DNA of 64,000 bases from Hymenobacter cavernae (GTDB lineage Bacteria; Bacteroidota; Bacteroidia; Cytophagales; Hymenobacteraceae), in contig NZ_BMHT01000001.1 of NCBI RefSeq assembly GCF_014641455.1, forward strand, positions 744,001-808,000, read 5' to 3'. The position numbers and the translations under genes are program-made. The notes below the pieces were generated by a model. That model had not been told where the DNA came from. It did not search any database and worked only from the letters and a program-made list of their open reading frames with translations. Below are positions 1 to 9,021 of the stretch, piece after piece (position 1 is the stretch's first letter; each line of letters starts with the position of its first letter).

Positions 1-1204
1 TACCCAGCACTTCCAGTACGGCCTGGTCGTTGGCTTTGGTCGGGTAGTCTGTGTCGAAGCTAGCTTTCACGTAGCCTACGCGCAGCTTTTTCACATCGGT
101 GTCGAAGGCGTAGCGGAACGTATTGGAAGCCAGCATCGTAGCCGGGTCCCGCGGATCGGGACCCGCGGCCGTGAGGGCAGCTAACACAATGGCACAGTCT
201 TCGGCGGAGCGGGCCAGTGGACCGGCTTTGTCCATGCTCCAGCTCAGGGCCATAGCGTTGGCCCGACTTACGCGTCCGTAGGTGGGGCGCAGGCCCGTAA
301 CGCCGCAGGCGGTGCTGGGGCTCACGATGGAACCTAGGGTCTCGGTGCCGATGGCAAACGGCAGCAAGCCCGCCGCCACCGCCGACGCCGAGCCGGCCGA
401 GGAACCGCTGGAGCCTTTCGCAACGTCCCAGGGCGTGCGGGTCTTGCCCCCAAACCATACGTCGCCCTGGGCTAGCTCGCCGAGGGTCAGCTTGGCCACC
501 AACACGGCGCCGGCCGCTCGCAACCGTTCTACGACGGCTGCGTCTTCATTCAGCGTTTGGTCTTTGTAAGGCACGGAGCCCCAGGTGGTTTTGTAACCTC
601 TGGCGCTGAACAAGTCTTTCACGCCGAACGGCACGCCATGCAGCGGACCACGGTATTTGCCCGCTTTAATTTCCTGATCGGCCTGCCGGGCTTGCTGCAA
701 AGCTAGGTCTTCGGTAAGCGAAATGACACAGTGCAGCTGCGGATCGTACTTTTTGAGGCGAGCCAGGAAGAACTTGGTCAGCTCTTCCGAAGAAATCTGC
801 TTGGTGCGCAGCAGCTCACCGAGTTGGCGCACGGTATAGAAAGCTAGGTCGTCGCGGTTGGCGGGCAGCTTTACTTTAGCGGTTGTCGGCAGCTTACCGG
901 CGTCGGCTTTGGACGCACTCAGCATGGCTTGGCGCATGCGCAACGGCCTCGGGTCGAACACCATACTCGGCGCGACGCTGTTGGGCAGTGTGATGCCGCG
1001 CAATGTCTGGTAGCTCTCGCGGTACGAAGCCAGGTTGCGGCGGGTCGAGTCGAGCTGGGCATCAGTGAAGCTCAGGCCGAATAGCTCCTGCGCGGCGCGG
1101 GCCATCGGCACGGTGATGTCGGGCAGGGCGGCCGGGCGTGGCACCAGTGCTCCGGCGCCAAAGGCAACCAGACCAACCGTGAGGAGCGGTAGAATTCGTT
1201 TCAT
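1..1204 (-). CDS. Amidase signature family hydrolase (3' end outside window)
   Basis: Amidase-signature enzyme that would hydrolyse a carboxamide; the substrate cannot be read. About 401 residues are visible and the C-terminus lies beyond base 1. It starts MKRILPLLTVGLVAFGAG, a hydrophobic N-terminus that suggests export or membrane anchoring. The family's Lys-cisSer-Ser triad is visible: Lys about 196 in HGVPFGVKDL, cis-Ser about 268 in KGSSGSSAGSASA, and nucleophile Ser about 292 in TETLGSIVSP; the 24-residue gap between the two serines matches GatA and FAAH. Because of the leader peptide and the lack of gatB/gatC nearby, a secreted amidase is more likely than tRNA-amidotransferase GatA. 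The ATG at 1204 was chosen because it begins the leader peptide. It is divergent from the sugar dehydrogenase gene. Confidence 0.9.
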   Translation of the reverse strand, partial: MKRILPLLTVGLVAFGAGALVPRPAALPDITVPMARAAQELFGLSFTDAQLDSTRRNLASYRESYQTLRGITLPNSVAPSMVFDPRPLRMRQAMLSASKADAGKLPTTAKVKLPANRDDLAFYTVRQLGELLRTKQISSEELTKFFLARLKKYDPQLHCVISLTEDLALQQARQADQEIKAGKYRGPLHGVPFGVKDLFSARGYKTTWGSVPYKDQTLNEDAAVVERLRAAGAVLVAKLTLGELAQGDVWFGGKTRTPWDVAKGSSGSSAGSASAVAAGLLPFAIGTETLGSIVSPSTACGVTGLRPTYGRVSRANAMALSWSMDKAGPLARSAEDCAIVLAALTAAGPDPRDPATMLASNTFRYAFDTDVKKLRVGYVKASFDTDYPTKANDQAVLEVLG

Positions 1205-1332
1205 CAAATCAGGAGGGGAAAGTGACACTAACAAAGCTAACCCGGAAGCGGAATCCGGCAAGTTTAGTAGATTAAAGCTTTTCGCCAGTGCTTTTCGTAA
1301 GGATAGTATCCATTCACCATCAACAACTTATC

Positions 1333-2724
1333 ATGAAAAGCTTTATCCTATTTTTTCTGGGAATGATGCTGCTGCTCAGTAGCGTTTCGGCTCAAACCAC
1401 GACTTTTCCGGTAGGGGCCACTACGGTTTCGGTGACCCCGCTGGCCACTAACCTGAGCGTGCCGTGGGAGTTGATCTGGGGACCTGATAACTTTATCTGG
1501 ATGACGGAGCGCGGCGGCCGCATCAGCCGCGTGAACCCAACCACCGGCCAGGTGCTGCCCCTCATCACCGTACCCGATGTGGTAACCAGCAGCGAAGGTG
1601 GCCTGCTCGGCATGACTTTGCACCCCGATTTTACCGCGTCGCCCTACGTCTACATTGTGTATAACTACAACGATAACGGCTACAAGGAAAAGCTGGTCCG
1701 CTATACGTATTCGGCGGCCGGCACGGGCTCGTTGAGCAATCCGACGGTGCTGCTCGGTGGCATCACGGCCAATAGTACGCACGCCGGCTCCCGCCTGATT
1801 ATCCTGCCCGACCGTACCCTCCTGATGACGACCGGCGACGCGCAGCAGCGGCCCGAAGCGCAGAATACCGGCGCGTTGATCGGCAAGGTGCTGCGCCTGA
1901 ACCTGGATGGCACCATCCCGGCCGATAATCCGGTAGCAGGTAATCCTATGTACAGTTTCGGCCACCGCAACCCGCAAGGGCTGGTGCGTGCTAACGGTAA
2001 GATTTATAGCACTGAGCACGGCCAGGATGCGGAGGATGAGCTAAACCTGATCGAGCCGAACCGCAACTACGGCTGGCCCACGGTAGAAGGCAACTGTAAT
2101 TTACCCAGTGAGCAAGCCTTTTGCACCGCCAACAACGTGCGGGCGCCACTCTACAGCTGGGCTCCGACGGTAGGCATCGCCGGCGTGGCGTATTATGATC
2201 ACCCGGCGATTCCGGAGTGGCGCAACAACCTGCTGGCGGTATCGCTTCGAGGCAACAAAATGACACAACTGCCGCTCACCAGCAATGGGGAAGCCGTGGG
2301 TAATGCCGCCGATTTTCTTTCAGGTTTTGGTCGTCTGCGGGCCATCTGCGTGTCGCCGCAAGGGCGGATCTACGTGAGCACCAGCAACCGCGACGGCCGC
2401 GGCAACCCCGCCGCCTCCGACGACCGGATTCTGGTACTGGAAAACCGCGCCTACGTACTCGCCACCAACAATGCGCGGGCGGCGGCTTTTCAGCTCTGGC
2501 CCAATCCGGCGCAGCACACCGTAACGTTGCACCTACCTGGCTCTTCGTCGGGCGCTACCGTAGCTACCCTGCACGACGCCCTAGGTCGCGTGGTGCGCAC
2601 AACGGATTTTGCGGCCGGTCAGAATGATTTGCAGGTGAGCCTTGCCGGGCTGCGCGCCGGCGTGTACGTGGTGCGCGCTACATCCGGCACCGAGCAGTTC
2701 ACCCGCCGTTTGGTGGTGGATTAA
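1333..2724 (+). CDS. PQQ-dependent sugar dehydrogenase (GSDH fold) with T9SS sorting domain
   Basis: Secreted soluble-type aldose/sorbosone dehydrogenase, a six-bladed propeller that oxidises sugars with PQQ. The 463-residue protein begins with a signal peptide (MKSFILFFLGMMLLLSSVSA); the upstream in-frame start at 1288 would bury it, so ATG 1333 is preferred. Family landmarks are PWELIWGPDNFIWMTERGG near the N-terminus, GLLGMTLHPDF, TTGDAQ, YSFGHRNPQGL and EHGQDAEDELNLI. The last 75 residues, from FQLWPNPAQHTVTLHLP to RRLVVD, are a type-A T9SS C-terminal domain, so the enzyme is exported through the outer membrane and probably attached to the surface. The gene stands alone between the divergent amidase and a long palindromic repeat. 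The preferred sugar is unknown. Confidence 0.9.
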   Translation: MKSFILFFLGMMLLLSSVSAQTTTFPVGATTVSVTPLATNLSVPWELIWGPDNFIWMTERGGRISRVNPTTGQVLPLITVPDVVTSSEGGLLGMTLHPDFTASPYVYIVYNYNDNGYKEKLVRYTYSAAGTGSLSNPTVLLGGITANSTHAGSRLIILPDRTLLMTTGDAQQRPEAQNTGALIGKVLRLNLDGTIPADNPVAGNPMYSFGHRNPQGLVRANGKIYSTEHGQDAEDELNLIEPNRNYGWPTVEGNCNLPSEQAFCTANNVRAPLYSWAPTVGIAGVAYYDHPAIPEWRNNLLAVSLRGNKMTQLPLTSNGEAVGNAADFLSGFGRLRAICVSPQGRIYVSTSNRDGRGNPAASDDRILVLENRAYVLATNNARAAAFQLWPNPAQHTVTLHLPGSSSGATVATLHDALGRVVRTTDFAAGQNDLQVSLAGLRAGVYVVRATSGTEQFTRRLVVD

Positions 2725-2761
2725 GGCTGCTTCTCGGAACTGTTGCGTTCTGGCGTGGCTC

Positions 2762-2838
2762 GTTCTAGCGGGCGCCTCACCCCCCTGGCCCCTCTCCTTC
2801 TCGGAGAGGGGCCAGGGGGGTGAGGCGCCCGCTAGAAC
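2762..2838. repeat. Perfect 36-bp inverted repeat (77-bp palindromic element, family A)
   Basis: Arms 2762-2797 and 2803-2838 are perfect complements around a 5-base loop. The outer ends read GTTCTAGCGGGCG and the inner part is C-rich (CACCCCCCTGGCCCC). It lies between two converging genes, where it can end transcription from both sides. Its length and symmetry go beyond an ordinary terminator and suggest a dispersed palindromic (REP-like) element; that it is multi-copy in the genome is inference. Confidence 0.8.
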
Positions 2839-2866
2839 ATAACAGCCTTGAAGGTGGGGCTACCCT

Positions 2867-3874
2867 TTACTGCTTCTCCTCCAACTCCGGCGTCAGGTGG
2901 TGGCGCTCGTTTTTAACAGCATTGCCAAGTGTCCAGGTGATTTCCTTGGCGAAAGCATGCTGGCGCACGGGACACTCCGGCATGTGGCACAGCGAACAGG
3001 CCGCAAACGTGCACGGATCGGCGTGCACGAACATTTCCACTTCCACGTCAAAACGCTGACGAATAAGATGTTCGATCTTATTCAGCTCAGTGTGGGTTTC
3101 TTCCAGGCTGAAGTAATACGGCATCTGAATGTGGCAGTCGATGTGCAGATCGGCGCCGTAGCGCAACACGCGCAGGTTGTGCACATCAATCCAGGCGGGC
3201 TGGCGGTAGCGCTGCAATTCGGCAATAACGTCGCGCACGACGGTAGCATCCGACTCATCCATCAGCGCCGACACCGAGCGCCGCACCATGCGGTAGCCGT
3301 TCACCACAATAAAAATACCTAGCCCTAAGGCCGCACCGGCATCGAACAACACGTTGCCCGTGACGGCTACCAGCACCAACGCCACGCACGAGATGAGCGT
3401 GCTCAGGGCATCGAGGTAGAGGTGCTGCCCATCGCCCACCAACGCTACCGAGCTGAGCCGCTTGCCGGAGCGAATCAGCAGGAAGCCGGTACCTAGGTTT
3501 ACCAGGGCCGTAAAGCCGAGCAAGGCCATACCCGAATCGGGGCGGGCCACGGCGTGCGGGTGCAATAATGCCTGCGTGGCGCTGTAGAAGATGTAGACGC
3601 CCGCAATCAGAATCAGCGCCCCCTCGAAGCCTACCGACAAATACTCGATTTTGCCGTGGCCGTACGGGTGGTTTTCATCTTTGGGCTGCCCGGCCAGATA
3701 CAGGCTGTACAAGGCAAAGCCACTGGTGAAAACGTTGATAATCGACTCCAGCGCGTCGGTCAGCACGGCTTGCGAAGCCGTCAGGTAGTAGGCATAAAAC
3801 TTAATTGCCACCAACCCTATGCTCACAACGAGCGATATAAGACCGAACTGGTTTTTGGTTTTGGCGATGCTCAT
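2867..3874 (-). CDS. Cation diffusion facilitator (CDF) family metal transporter
   Basis: Inner-membrane divalent-metal/proton antiporter, 335 residues, close to the usual family length. About six membrane segments fill residues 10-205, followed by a cytosolic ferredoxin-like domain. Visible family signatures are TDALESIINVFTS in the second helix, HPYGHGKIEYLS in the following loop and DALSTLISC in the fifth helix. The C-terminus carries an extra cysteine/histidine-rich tail (DPCTFAACSLCHMPECPVRQ) that could bind metal. It is divergent from mntH across a short control region, so a Mn or Fe efflux role opposing the importer is plausible; zinc is the alternative. Metal choice cannot be read from sequence. 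Confidence 0.9.
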   Translation of the reverse strand: MSIAKTKNQFGLISLVVSIGLVAIKFYAYYLTASQAVLTDALESIINVFTSGFALYSLYLAGQPKDENHPYGHGKIEYLSVGFEGALILIAGVYIFYSATQALLHPHAVARPDSGMALLGFTALVNLGTGFLLIRSGKRLSSVALVGDGQHLYLDALSTLISCVALVLVAVTGNVLFDAGAALGLGIFIVVNGYRMVRRSVSALMDESDATVVRDVIAELQRYRQPAWIDVHNLRVLRYGADLHIDCHIQMPYYFSLEETHTELNKIEHLIRQRFDVEVEMFVHADPCTFAACSLCHMPECPVRQHAFAKEITWTLGNAVKNERHHLTPELEEKQ

Positions 3875-3937
3875 GTGCTAGGAACCCAAAATGGGGCGAC
3901 AAAAATCCGGTAAAAAACTCACTTTCCGGCTTTTCGA

Positions 3938-3958
3938 AACATTTAAGAGAAAAATGTT
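3938..3958. promoter_or_regulatory. Inverted repeat between CDF gene and mntH
   Basis: Seven-base arms AACATTT and AAATGTT around a 7-base spacer. It lies in the divergent control region, next to the first operator-like palindrome of mntH. It could be a regulator site for the CDF gene or for both genes. Evidence is symmetry only. Confidence 0.35.
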
Positions 3959-3961
3959 GTA

Positions 3962-3999
3962 TTTAAGTGAGCTTAAAAAATAATTTAGGCCTTTCTAAA
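3962..3999. promoter_or_regulatory. Paired 16-bp DtxR/MntR-like operators before mntH
   Basis: Two palindromes with centres 22 bp apart: TTTAAGTGAGCTTAAA at 3962-3977 and TTTAGGCCTTTCTAAA at 3984-3999. Both fit the general DtxR/IdeR/MntR pattern of TTTAGG-type half sites facing each other over a 4-base core. The same two motif types, in reverse order and about 22 bp apart, lie before the TonB receptor gene at 5466-5503. They fall 37 bases before the mntH ATG, where a metal-loaded repressor would block the promoter. The identity of the regulator is inference; no regulator gene is in the window. Confidence 0.55.
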
Positions 4000-4035
4000 A
4001 ATAATCTCTTCGTGAAGCCAACTTTTCCGAACGAT

Positions 4036-5415
4036 ATGCCGCCAGTTGTACAAAATCCGCCTGTGGCTGCTCCGGTTTCGGTCGAGGCCAGCTCCGAATC
4101 GGGGTGGCGGCGGGCCCGGCAGGCGCCTTCGCTGAGCGAAGTATTTGCCAGCATCAAGGTGCCGGCCGCAAATGCTCCTTTTTGGCGTAAGTTCCTAGCT
4201 TTCTGGGGGCCAGGCCTGATGGTGGCGGTGGGCTACATGGACCCCGGCAACTGGGCCACCGACATTGCCGGTGGTGCCCGTTACGGCTATACGCTGCTGT
4301 CGGTTATCCTGATTTCCAATCTTTTCGCGATGCTCTTGCAGCACTTGGCCGCCAAGCTAGGTATCGTGACGGGCCGTGACCTGGCCCAGGCCTGCCGCGA
4401 CCATTATTCCAAGCCGGTTGCCATCGGGCTGTGGGTGCTCTGCGAGATAGCCATTGCCGCCTGCGACTTGGCCGAAGTTATCGGCTCGGCCATCGCCCTG
4501 AACCTGCTTTTCGGCCTGCCGCTGCCCTGGGGCGTGGGTCTCACCATCTTGGATGTCTTCCTGGTTCTGCTGTTTCAGAGCAAAGGCTTTCGCCTGATTG
4601 AAAGCATCGTCGCCGGACTTATCTTCCTGATTTTCGGGTGCTTCTTGTACGAAATTATCGTTTCGAACCCTGATTATTTTGGCATTCTGCAGGGTTTGGT
4701 GCCGCAAAAGCAGGTGGTTACCGATCCGGGCATGCTCTACATCGCCATTGGCATTTTGGGCGCAACGGTGATGCCGCATAACCTATATCTGCACTCCAGC
4801 ATTGTGCAGACGCGCGCCATCGAGCAGACGGAAACTGGCAAGCGCATGGCCATCAAATTCGCCACCATCGACTCGACCCTAGCCTTGTTTCTGGCGTTTT
4901 TCGTGAACGGCGCTATTCTGGTGACGGCCGCCGCGGCTTTCCACAAAAACGGCATGCATGACGTAGCCGACATCATGGACGCACACAAGCTGCTGGCGCC
5001 GGTGCTAGGTGCCGGCGCGGCGAGTGCCGTGTTTGCGGTGGCGCTGCTGGCTTCCGGCCAAAATTCAACCCTGACGGGCACGCTGGCCGGGCAGATTGTG
5101 ATGGAAGGCTTCCTCAACCTGCACCTGAAGCCGTGGGTACGCCGCCTCATCACGCGCGGTATTGCCGTGGTGCCGGCCTTCATTGTCACGCTGCTCTACG
5201 GAGAGCAGGGCACCAGCGACTTGCTGGTACTCAGTCAGGTAATTCTGTCGTTGCAGCTCAGCTTCGCAGTGGTGCCGCTCGTGCTATTCACCGGCGACCG
5301 GGCCAAGATGGGCGTGTTTGCCAACCGCCCTTATGTGCAGTTCACCGCCTGGGTTGTGTCCGGCATCATCATCCTGCTGAACGTGTACCTGCTCTACAAA
5401 ACGTTCTTCGCATAG
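4036..5415 (+). CDS. mntH: Nramp-family Mn(II)/Fe(II) importer MntH
   Basis: Proton-coupled importer of Mn2+ (and Fe2+) in the inner membrane. The metal-binding motifs are clear: MDPGNWATDIAGG in helix 1 and ATVMPHNLYLHSS in helix 6; about 11 membrane segments follow a soluble N-tail. Starting at ATG 4036 gives 459 residues. A GTG at 3967 is also in frame, but it lies inside the first operator-like palindrome and adds a basic stretch not typical of the family, so 4036 is preferred. The gene is divergent from a CDF pump and is ended by a hairpin at 5423-5457. Shared operators with the next gene suggest control by metal supply. Confidence 0.93.
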   Translation: MPPVVQNPPVAAPVSVEASSESGWRRARQAPSLSEVFASIKVPAANAPFWRKFLAFWGPGLMVAVGYMDPGNWATDIAGGARYGYTLLSVILISNLFAMLLQHLAAKLGIVTGRDLAQACRDHYSKPVAIGLWVLCEIAIAACDLAEVIGSAIALNLLFGLPLPWGVGLTILDVFLVLLFQSKGFRLIESIVAGLIFLIFGCFLYEIIVSNPDYFGILQGLVPQKQVVTDPGMLYIAIGILGATVMPHNLYLHSSIVQTRAIEQTETGKRMAIKFATIDSTLALFLAFFVNGAILVTAAAAFHKNGMHDVADIMDAHKLLAPVLGAGAASAVFAVALLASGQNSTLTGTLAGQIVMEGFLNLHLKPWVRRLITRGIAVVPAFIVTLLYGEQGTSDLLVLSQVILSLQLSFAVVPLVLFTGDRAKMGVFANRPYVQFTAWVVSGIIILLNVYLLYKTFFA

Positions 5416-5422
5416 CCTACCT

Positions 5423-5457
5423 AGGTCGCTGCTGGCATCAGCAGCGACCTTTTTTTG
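5423..5457 (+). terminator. Rho-independent terminator of mntH
   Basis: Perfect 12-bp stem (5423-5434 with 5439-5450), GCAT loop, then a run of seven T. Confidence 0.85.
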
Positions 5458-5465
5458 CCCACTGA

Positions 5466-5503
5466 TTTAGATTACCCTAAATAAATTTTTAAGCTAAGCT
5501 TAA
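5466..5503. promoter_or_regulatory. Paired DtxR/MntR-like operators before the TonB receptor
   Basis: TTTAGATTACCCTAAA at 5466-5481 and the perfect 15-bp palindrome TTAAGCTAAGCTTAA at 5489-5503, centres about 22 bp apart. They match in type and spacing the pair in front of mntH. The second palindrome ends five bases before the ATG at 5509, so bound protein would also cover the start of the message. Confidence 0.55.
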
Positions 5504-5508
5504 GGCTC

Positions 5509-7995
5509 ATGAAAGCTTTCTTTACTTCCTGGCGAGTATTGTTCATAGCACTGTTGCTGAGTACTTTTTGGCAGAACGCGCAGGCGCAGCATGGCACAAT
5601 TCGGGGCCGGGTAACGGCAGAAGGCAAGGCGCTCGAGTTTGTAAGCGTGATGCTGGCAGGCACGGCCCTCGGGGCTACTACATCAAAGGAAGGCCGCTAC
5701 CAACTGACTACTGTAGCGGCCGGCAGGCACGAGGTCGTCTTTTCTTTTCTGGGCTATGATTCGCAACGCTTGCCGGTGGAGGTCGTTGGCGGCCAGACGA
5801 TTGAGGTGAATGCCACGCTCAAACCTACCACCTCGAAGCTAGGAGAAGTGGTCGTAACGGGTGTGTCGCGGACCACTGAAATCCGGCGCAGCCCCGTCCC
5901 GATTGCCGTTATCAGCAAGCGCGAGATGAACCTGAACCTCAACACCAACCTGATCGACGCGGCGGTGCGCGGCGTGCCCGGCCTCACGGCCATGACCACC
6001 GGGCCGAATATTTCCAAGCCCTTCATTCGGGGCCTAGGGTATAACCGGGTGCTGACCTTGTACAACGGCCTGCGCCAGGAGGGCCAGCAGTGGGGCGACG
6101 AGCACGGTATTGAAGTCGATCAGTATGACATCGAGCGGGTGGAAGTGGTGAAAGGCCCGGCCAGCCTGATGTATGGCTCGGATGCGGTGGCGGGCGTTAT
6201 CAACATGCTACCGGCGCACCCGAGCGGGCCTGTCGGGAAGCTGCGCGGCGATGTTGTGACGGAATACCACACCAATAATGGCCTCGTTGGCACGTCCTTA
6301 GGTCTCTCCTACCGTCAGCCCGATTGGCAGTACGCGTTTCGCGCTTCGCAGAAAACAGCCGCCAATTACCAAAACCGCGTCGATGGACGCGTGTACGGCA
6401 CCGCCTTTCGGGAGCTAAACCTGTCGGGCATGGTGGGCGTGGATAAGCCGTGGGGCTACTCGCACTGGTACGCCACGGCTTATCACAACCGCCAGGAAAT
6501 TCCCGACGGCAGCCGCGATTCGCTCAGCCGCCGCTTTACCAAACAGGTGTTTGAAGCTGACTTGGACGACCTCAAGAACCGGCCGCTGGTAACGAACGAT
6601 GGGCTGCGCTCCTATTCCATCGGCACGCTGCACCAACTCATCAAGCACTACCGCCTTTTTACCCGCAGTCAGTTGCGCCTAGGTCAGCACGAGTTGAACA
6701 TAATGCTGGGGGCGCAGCAGAACTTCCGCTACGAGTTCAACCACCCGACAGCACCCAAGCAAGCGGGTCTTGCCGTGGCGCTTACCACCTTCAACTACGA
6801 CCTGCGCTACAACCTGCCCATGTGGCACGGCCTGGAAACAACCCTAGGTCTGAATGGCATGGCGCAGCACAACCAGAACCGCGACGCCACCGACTTTCCC
6901 ATCCCGGACTACTCGCTGTTCGACCTAGGTTCTTATGTGTTCCTAAAGAAGTCGTTCGGCAAGCTCGACCTCTCGGGCGGTGCGCGCTATGATGCCCGGC
7001 GCCTGGCCTGGGATGATTTTTACGTGGGGCCGAACCTAGGTACGGGCTTCGATCAGCAGCTTTCCGCCGGCGAGGCGAATGGGGAAACACCGCAATTTCC
7101 GGCGTTGCAGAAGTGGTTCCGGGGCGTTTCGGGGAGCTTGGGCGCGACGTACGCTTTATCGGAGCGGCTGCTGGTGAAGGCCAATCTCGCCCGCGGCTAC
7201 CGCGCCCCAAACATCACAGAAGTTGGCTCCAACGGCCTTGACCCCGGCGCGCACATCGTGTATTTGGGCAACCGTAGCTTCCGGCCCGAGTTCTCTTTGC
7301 AGCAAGACCTAGGTCTGCTGGCTTCCCTGCCCGACCTGGATGCCAGCGTGGAAGTGTTTCACAACAGCATTCAGAATTACATCTACCAAGCCAAGCTTTA
7401 TGACGCGGCCGGGCAGCCGGTCGTCATTGTGCCCGGCAACACTACGTACCAGTACCAGCAGGCCGCCGCGCGCCTCTACGGCCTGGAAGCCAGCCTAAAG
7501 CTGCACCCACACGCCGCGCCCTGGCTGCTCTTCGACAACAGTCTGGCGTTTGTGAATGGCCTGAACCGAAACGGTGCGTTGAAGGAGCAACACGGCCGCG
7601 CCGCCCGCTACCTGCCGTTCATGCCGCCGCTGCGCACGCGCTCGGAACTGCGGGCCACGCTGGCTAAGCCGACAAGTTGGCTCGCCCAAACTTACGCGCA
7701 CATGGGGCTGGAAATGGTGGCTACCCAAAATCGCTTTTACGCCGTCGACAACACCGAAACGGCCACGCCCGGTTACGCGCTCTGGAGCCTGGGAGCCGGC
7801 ACTACGTTCGTCAATAAGCAAGAAAAGCCGTGGCTGCAACTCTTTGTGCAGCTGGACAATGTGTTCGACAAAGCCTACCAGTCGAACCTAAACCGGCTCA
7901 AGTACTTCGAGTATTACCAGACCTCGCCAACGGGTCGGCTGGGCATTTATAACATGGGGCGCAACTTCAGCGTGAAGGCGATTGTGCCGTTTTGA
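5509..7995 (+). CDS. TonB-dependent outer-membrane receptor, probably for a metal ion or metal complex
   Basis: An 828-residue outer-membrane beta-barrel that imports a scarce substrate with energy from TonB. It has a signal peptide (to about residue 27, ending AQA), a carboxypeptidase-regulatory-like domain (about 30-115, GTIRGRVTAEGKALEFVSV), a plug domain (about 118-240, with FIRGLGYNRVLTLYNG and YDIERVEVVKGPASLMYGS) and a 22-strand barrel ending ...MGRNFSVKAIVPF with the expected aromatic C-terminus. There is no SusD partner, which argues against glycan uptake. The operator pair it shares with mntH suggests Mn or Fe acquisition; this is inference from regulation, not from the receptor sequence. 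The next gene follows after 69 bases and may be co-transcribed. Confidence 0.9.
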   Translation: MKAFFTSWRVLFIALLLSTFWQNAQAQHGTIRGRVTAEGKALEFVSVMLAGTALGATTSKEGRYQLTTVAAGRHEVVFSFLGYDSQRLPVEVVGGQTIEVNATLKPTTSKLGEVVVTGVSRTTEIRRSPVPIAVISKREMNLNLNTNLIDAAVRGVPGLTAMTTGPNISKPFIRGLGYNRVLTLYNGLRQEGQQWGDEHGIEVDQYDIERVEVVKGPASLMYGSDAVAGVINMLPAHPSGPVGKLRGDVVTEYHTNNGLVGTSLGLSYRQPDWQYAFRASQKTAANYQNRVDGRVYGTAFRELNLSGMVGVDKPWGYSHWYATAYHNRQEIPDGSRDSLSRRFTKQVFEADLDDLKNRPLVTNDGLRSYSIGTLHQLIKHYRLFTRSQLRLGQHELNIMLGAQQNFRYEFNHPTAPKQAGLAVALTTFNYDLRYNLPMWHGLETTLGLNGMAQHNQNRDATDFPIPDYSLFDLGSYVFLKKSFGKLDLSGGARYDARRLAWDDFYVGPNLGTGFDQQLSAGEANGETPQFPALQKWFRGVSGSLGATYALSERLLVKANLARGYRAPNITEVGSNGLDPGAHIVYLGNRSFRPEFSLQQDLGLLASLPDLDASVEVFHNSIQNYIYQAKLYDAAGQPVVIVPGNTTYQYQQAAARLYGLEASLKLHPHAAPWLLFDNSLAFVNGLNRNGALKEQHGRAARYLPFMPPLRTRSELRATLAKPTSWLAQTYAHMGLEMVATQNRFYAVDNTETATPGYALWSLGAGTTFVNKQEKPWLQLFVQLDNVFDKAYQSNLNRLKYFEYYQTSPTGRLGIYNMGRNFSVKAIVPF

Positions 7996-8064
7996 AGCCA
8001 GGCGAAACCATATCCTGGCGCCGCCGACGCCGTATGAAGGAAAACTCTCCCTTTCCCTTATACA

Positions 8065-8931
8065 ATGAGTCCTTCTTACTCCCGACTAATCGTCGCGGCC
8101 CAGGTACTGCTGGCTGCGACGGGTGCCGCGCGCGCCCAAACCAATGACACAATTCCGGTAAATAAGCATCAGTACTCGCTGTTCAACCCGACGCCGCGCA
8201 AATACATGCGCCCCTTGGTGCCCGACAGACCCGGCATTACGGATAGCCCGTACACTGTAGATGCTGGCCACTTTCAACTCGAAAACGATGGTTTTCGCCT
8301 GATTAATGGCCGGGAGGGTCAAAGCCGCGACCGAGAGCTGTACCTCAGCCATGTACTGCTAAAGCTAGGTCTTACCGATAAAACGGACGTGCAGCTACAG
8401 GTTAATTCCTACAGCATCAACAAACACTGGGAAACGCCAAGCACTGCTTCTCCTGAGCGCCAGGCCGGTTTTGGCGACCTCACTTTCCGGGTGAAGCGAA
8501 ATATACTTGGCGATGATAACAAACCCTTTGCCTTAGCCGTGCTGGGTCTGGTACGTCTGCCTACTGGCGGAACTTTGGGTGAAGGCGGAACAGAAGTAGG
8601 CTTTTCAGTGCCCGCTGTTTACAAATTGCCGCATAATTGGAACGTGGGCGGCCAGGTTGCCGGAGTTTGGAGCTACGACCGCGAAACGACTTCACACTTC
8701 ATGCTGCTCACGCCCACCTTCACCATCGACCGGGAGTTTACCAAATGGCTGGAAGGCTTTGCCGAAATCGTAGGCTACTGGGATATGCGCCAATCGGCGT
8801 GGCGCAGCTCCATCAACCTAGGTCCGCAGTTCGACATCGGCGACAACCTGCAACTTGACTTTGGCACTCACCTACCTCTCAATCATCAAACTGACCGTGA
8901 ATACTTTATCGGATTCAGCTTCCGACGGTAA
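8065..8931 (+). CDS. Outer-membrane transporter-like beta-barrel (MetA/phenol-degradation type)
   Basis: A 288-residue protein with a signal peptide (cut after about residue 25, ARAQ) followed by alternating strands typical of a small outer-membrane barrel, ending EYFIGFSFRR. The conserved start PLVPDRPGITDSPYTVDAGHFQLEN is the hallmark of the family annotated as transporter or MetA-pathway protein; real substrates are largely unknown. It follows the TonB receptor by 69 bases on the same strand without a terminator between, so the two probably form one unit and this protein may share the metal-linked regulation. Confidence 0.75.
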   Translation: MSPSYSRLIVAAQVLLAATGAARAQTNDTIPVNKHQYSLFNPTPRKYMRPLVPDRPGITDSPYTVDAGHFQLENDGFRLINGREGQSRDRELYLSHVLLKLGLTDKTDVQLQVNSYSINKHWETPSTASPERQAGFGDLTFRVKRNILGDDNKPFALAVLGLVRLPTGGTLGEGGTEVGFSVPAVYKLPHNWNVGGQVAGVWSYDRETTSHFMLLTPTFTIDREFTKWLEGFAEIVGYWDMRQSAWRSSINLGPQFDIGDNLQLDFGTHLPLNHQTDREYFIGFSFRR

Positions 8932-8950
8932 GCCACCATATGTGCTAATG

Positions 8951-8989
8951 TAGAACATCATGTTTCCTGCTGACCGACATGACGTTCTA
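8951..8989. repeat. Imperfect inverted repeat (family E)
   Basis: Arms TAGAACATCATGT (8951-8963) and ACATGACGTTCTA (8977-8989) differ at one position. It lies between converging genes. Its outer TAGAAC edge resembles the edges of other palindromes in this window. Confidence 0.5.
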
Positions 8990-9021
8990 GCGCAAATGCT
9001 TTCAGCTGGCTTACTAAAAAC

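Noticed and set aside
3967..4035. GTG start for mntH at 3967
   Set aside because: It lies inside the operator-like palindrome; the ATG at 4036 gives the normal family N-terminus.
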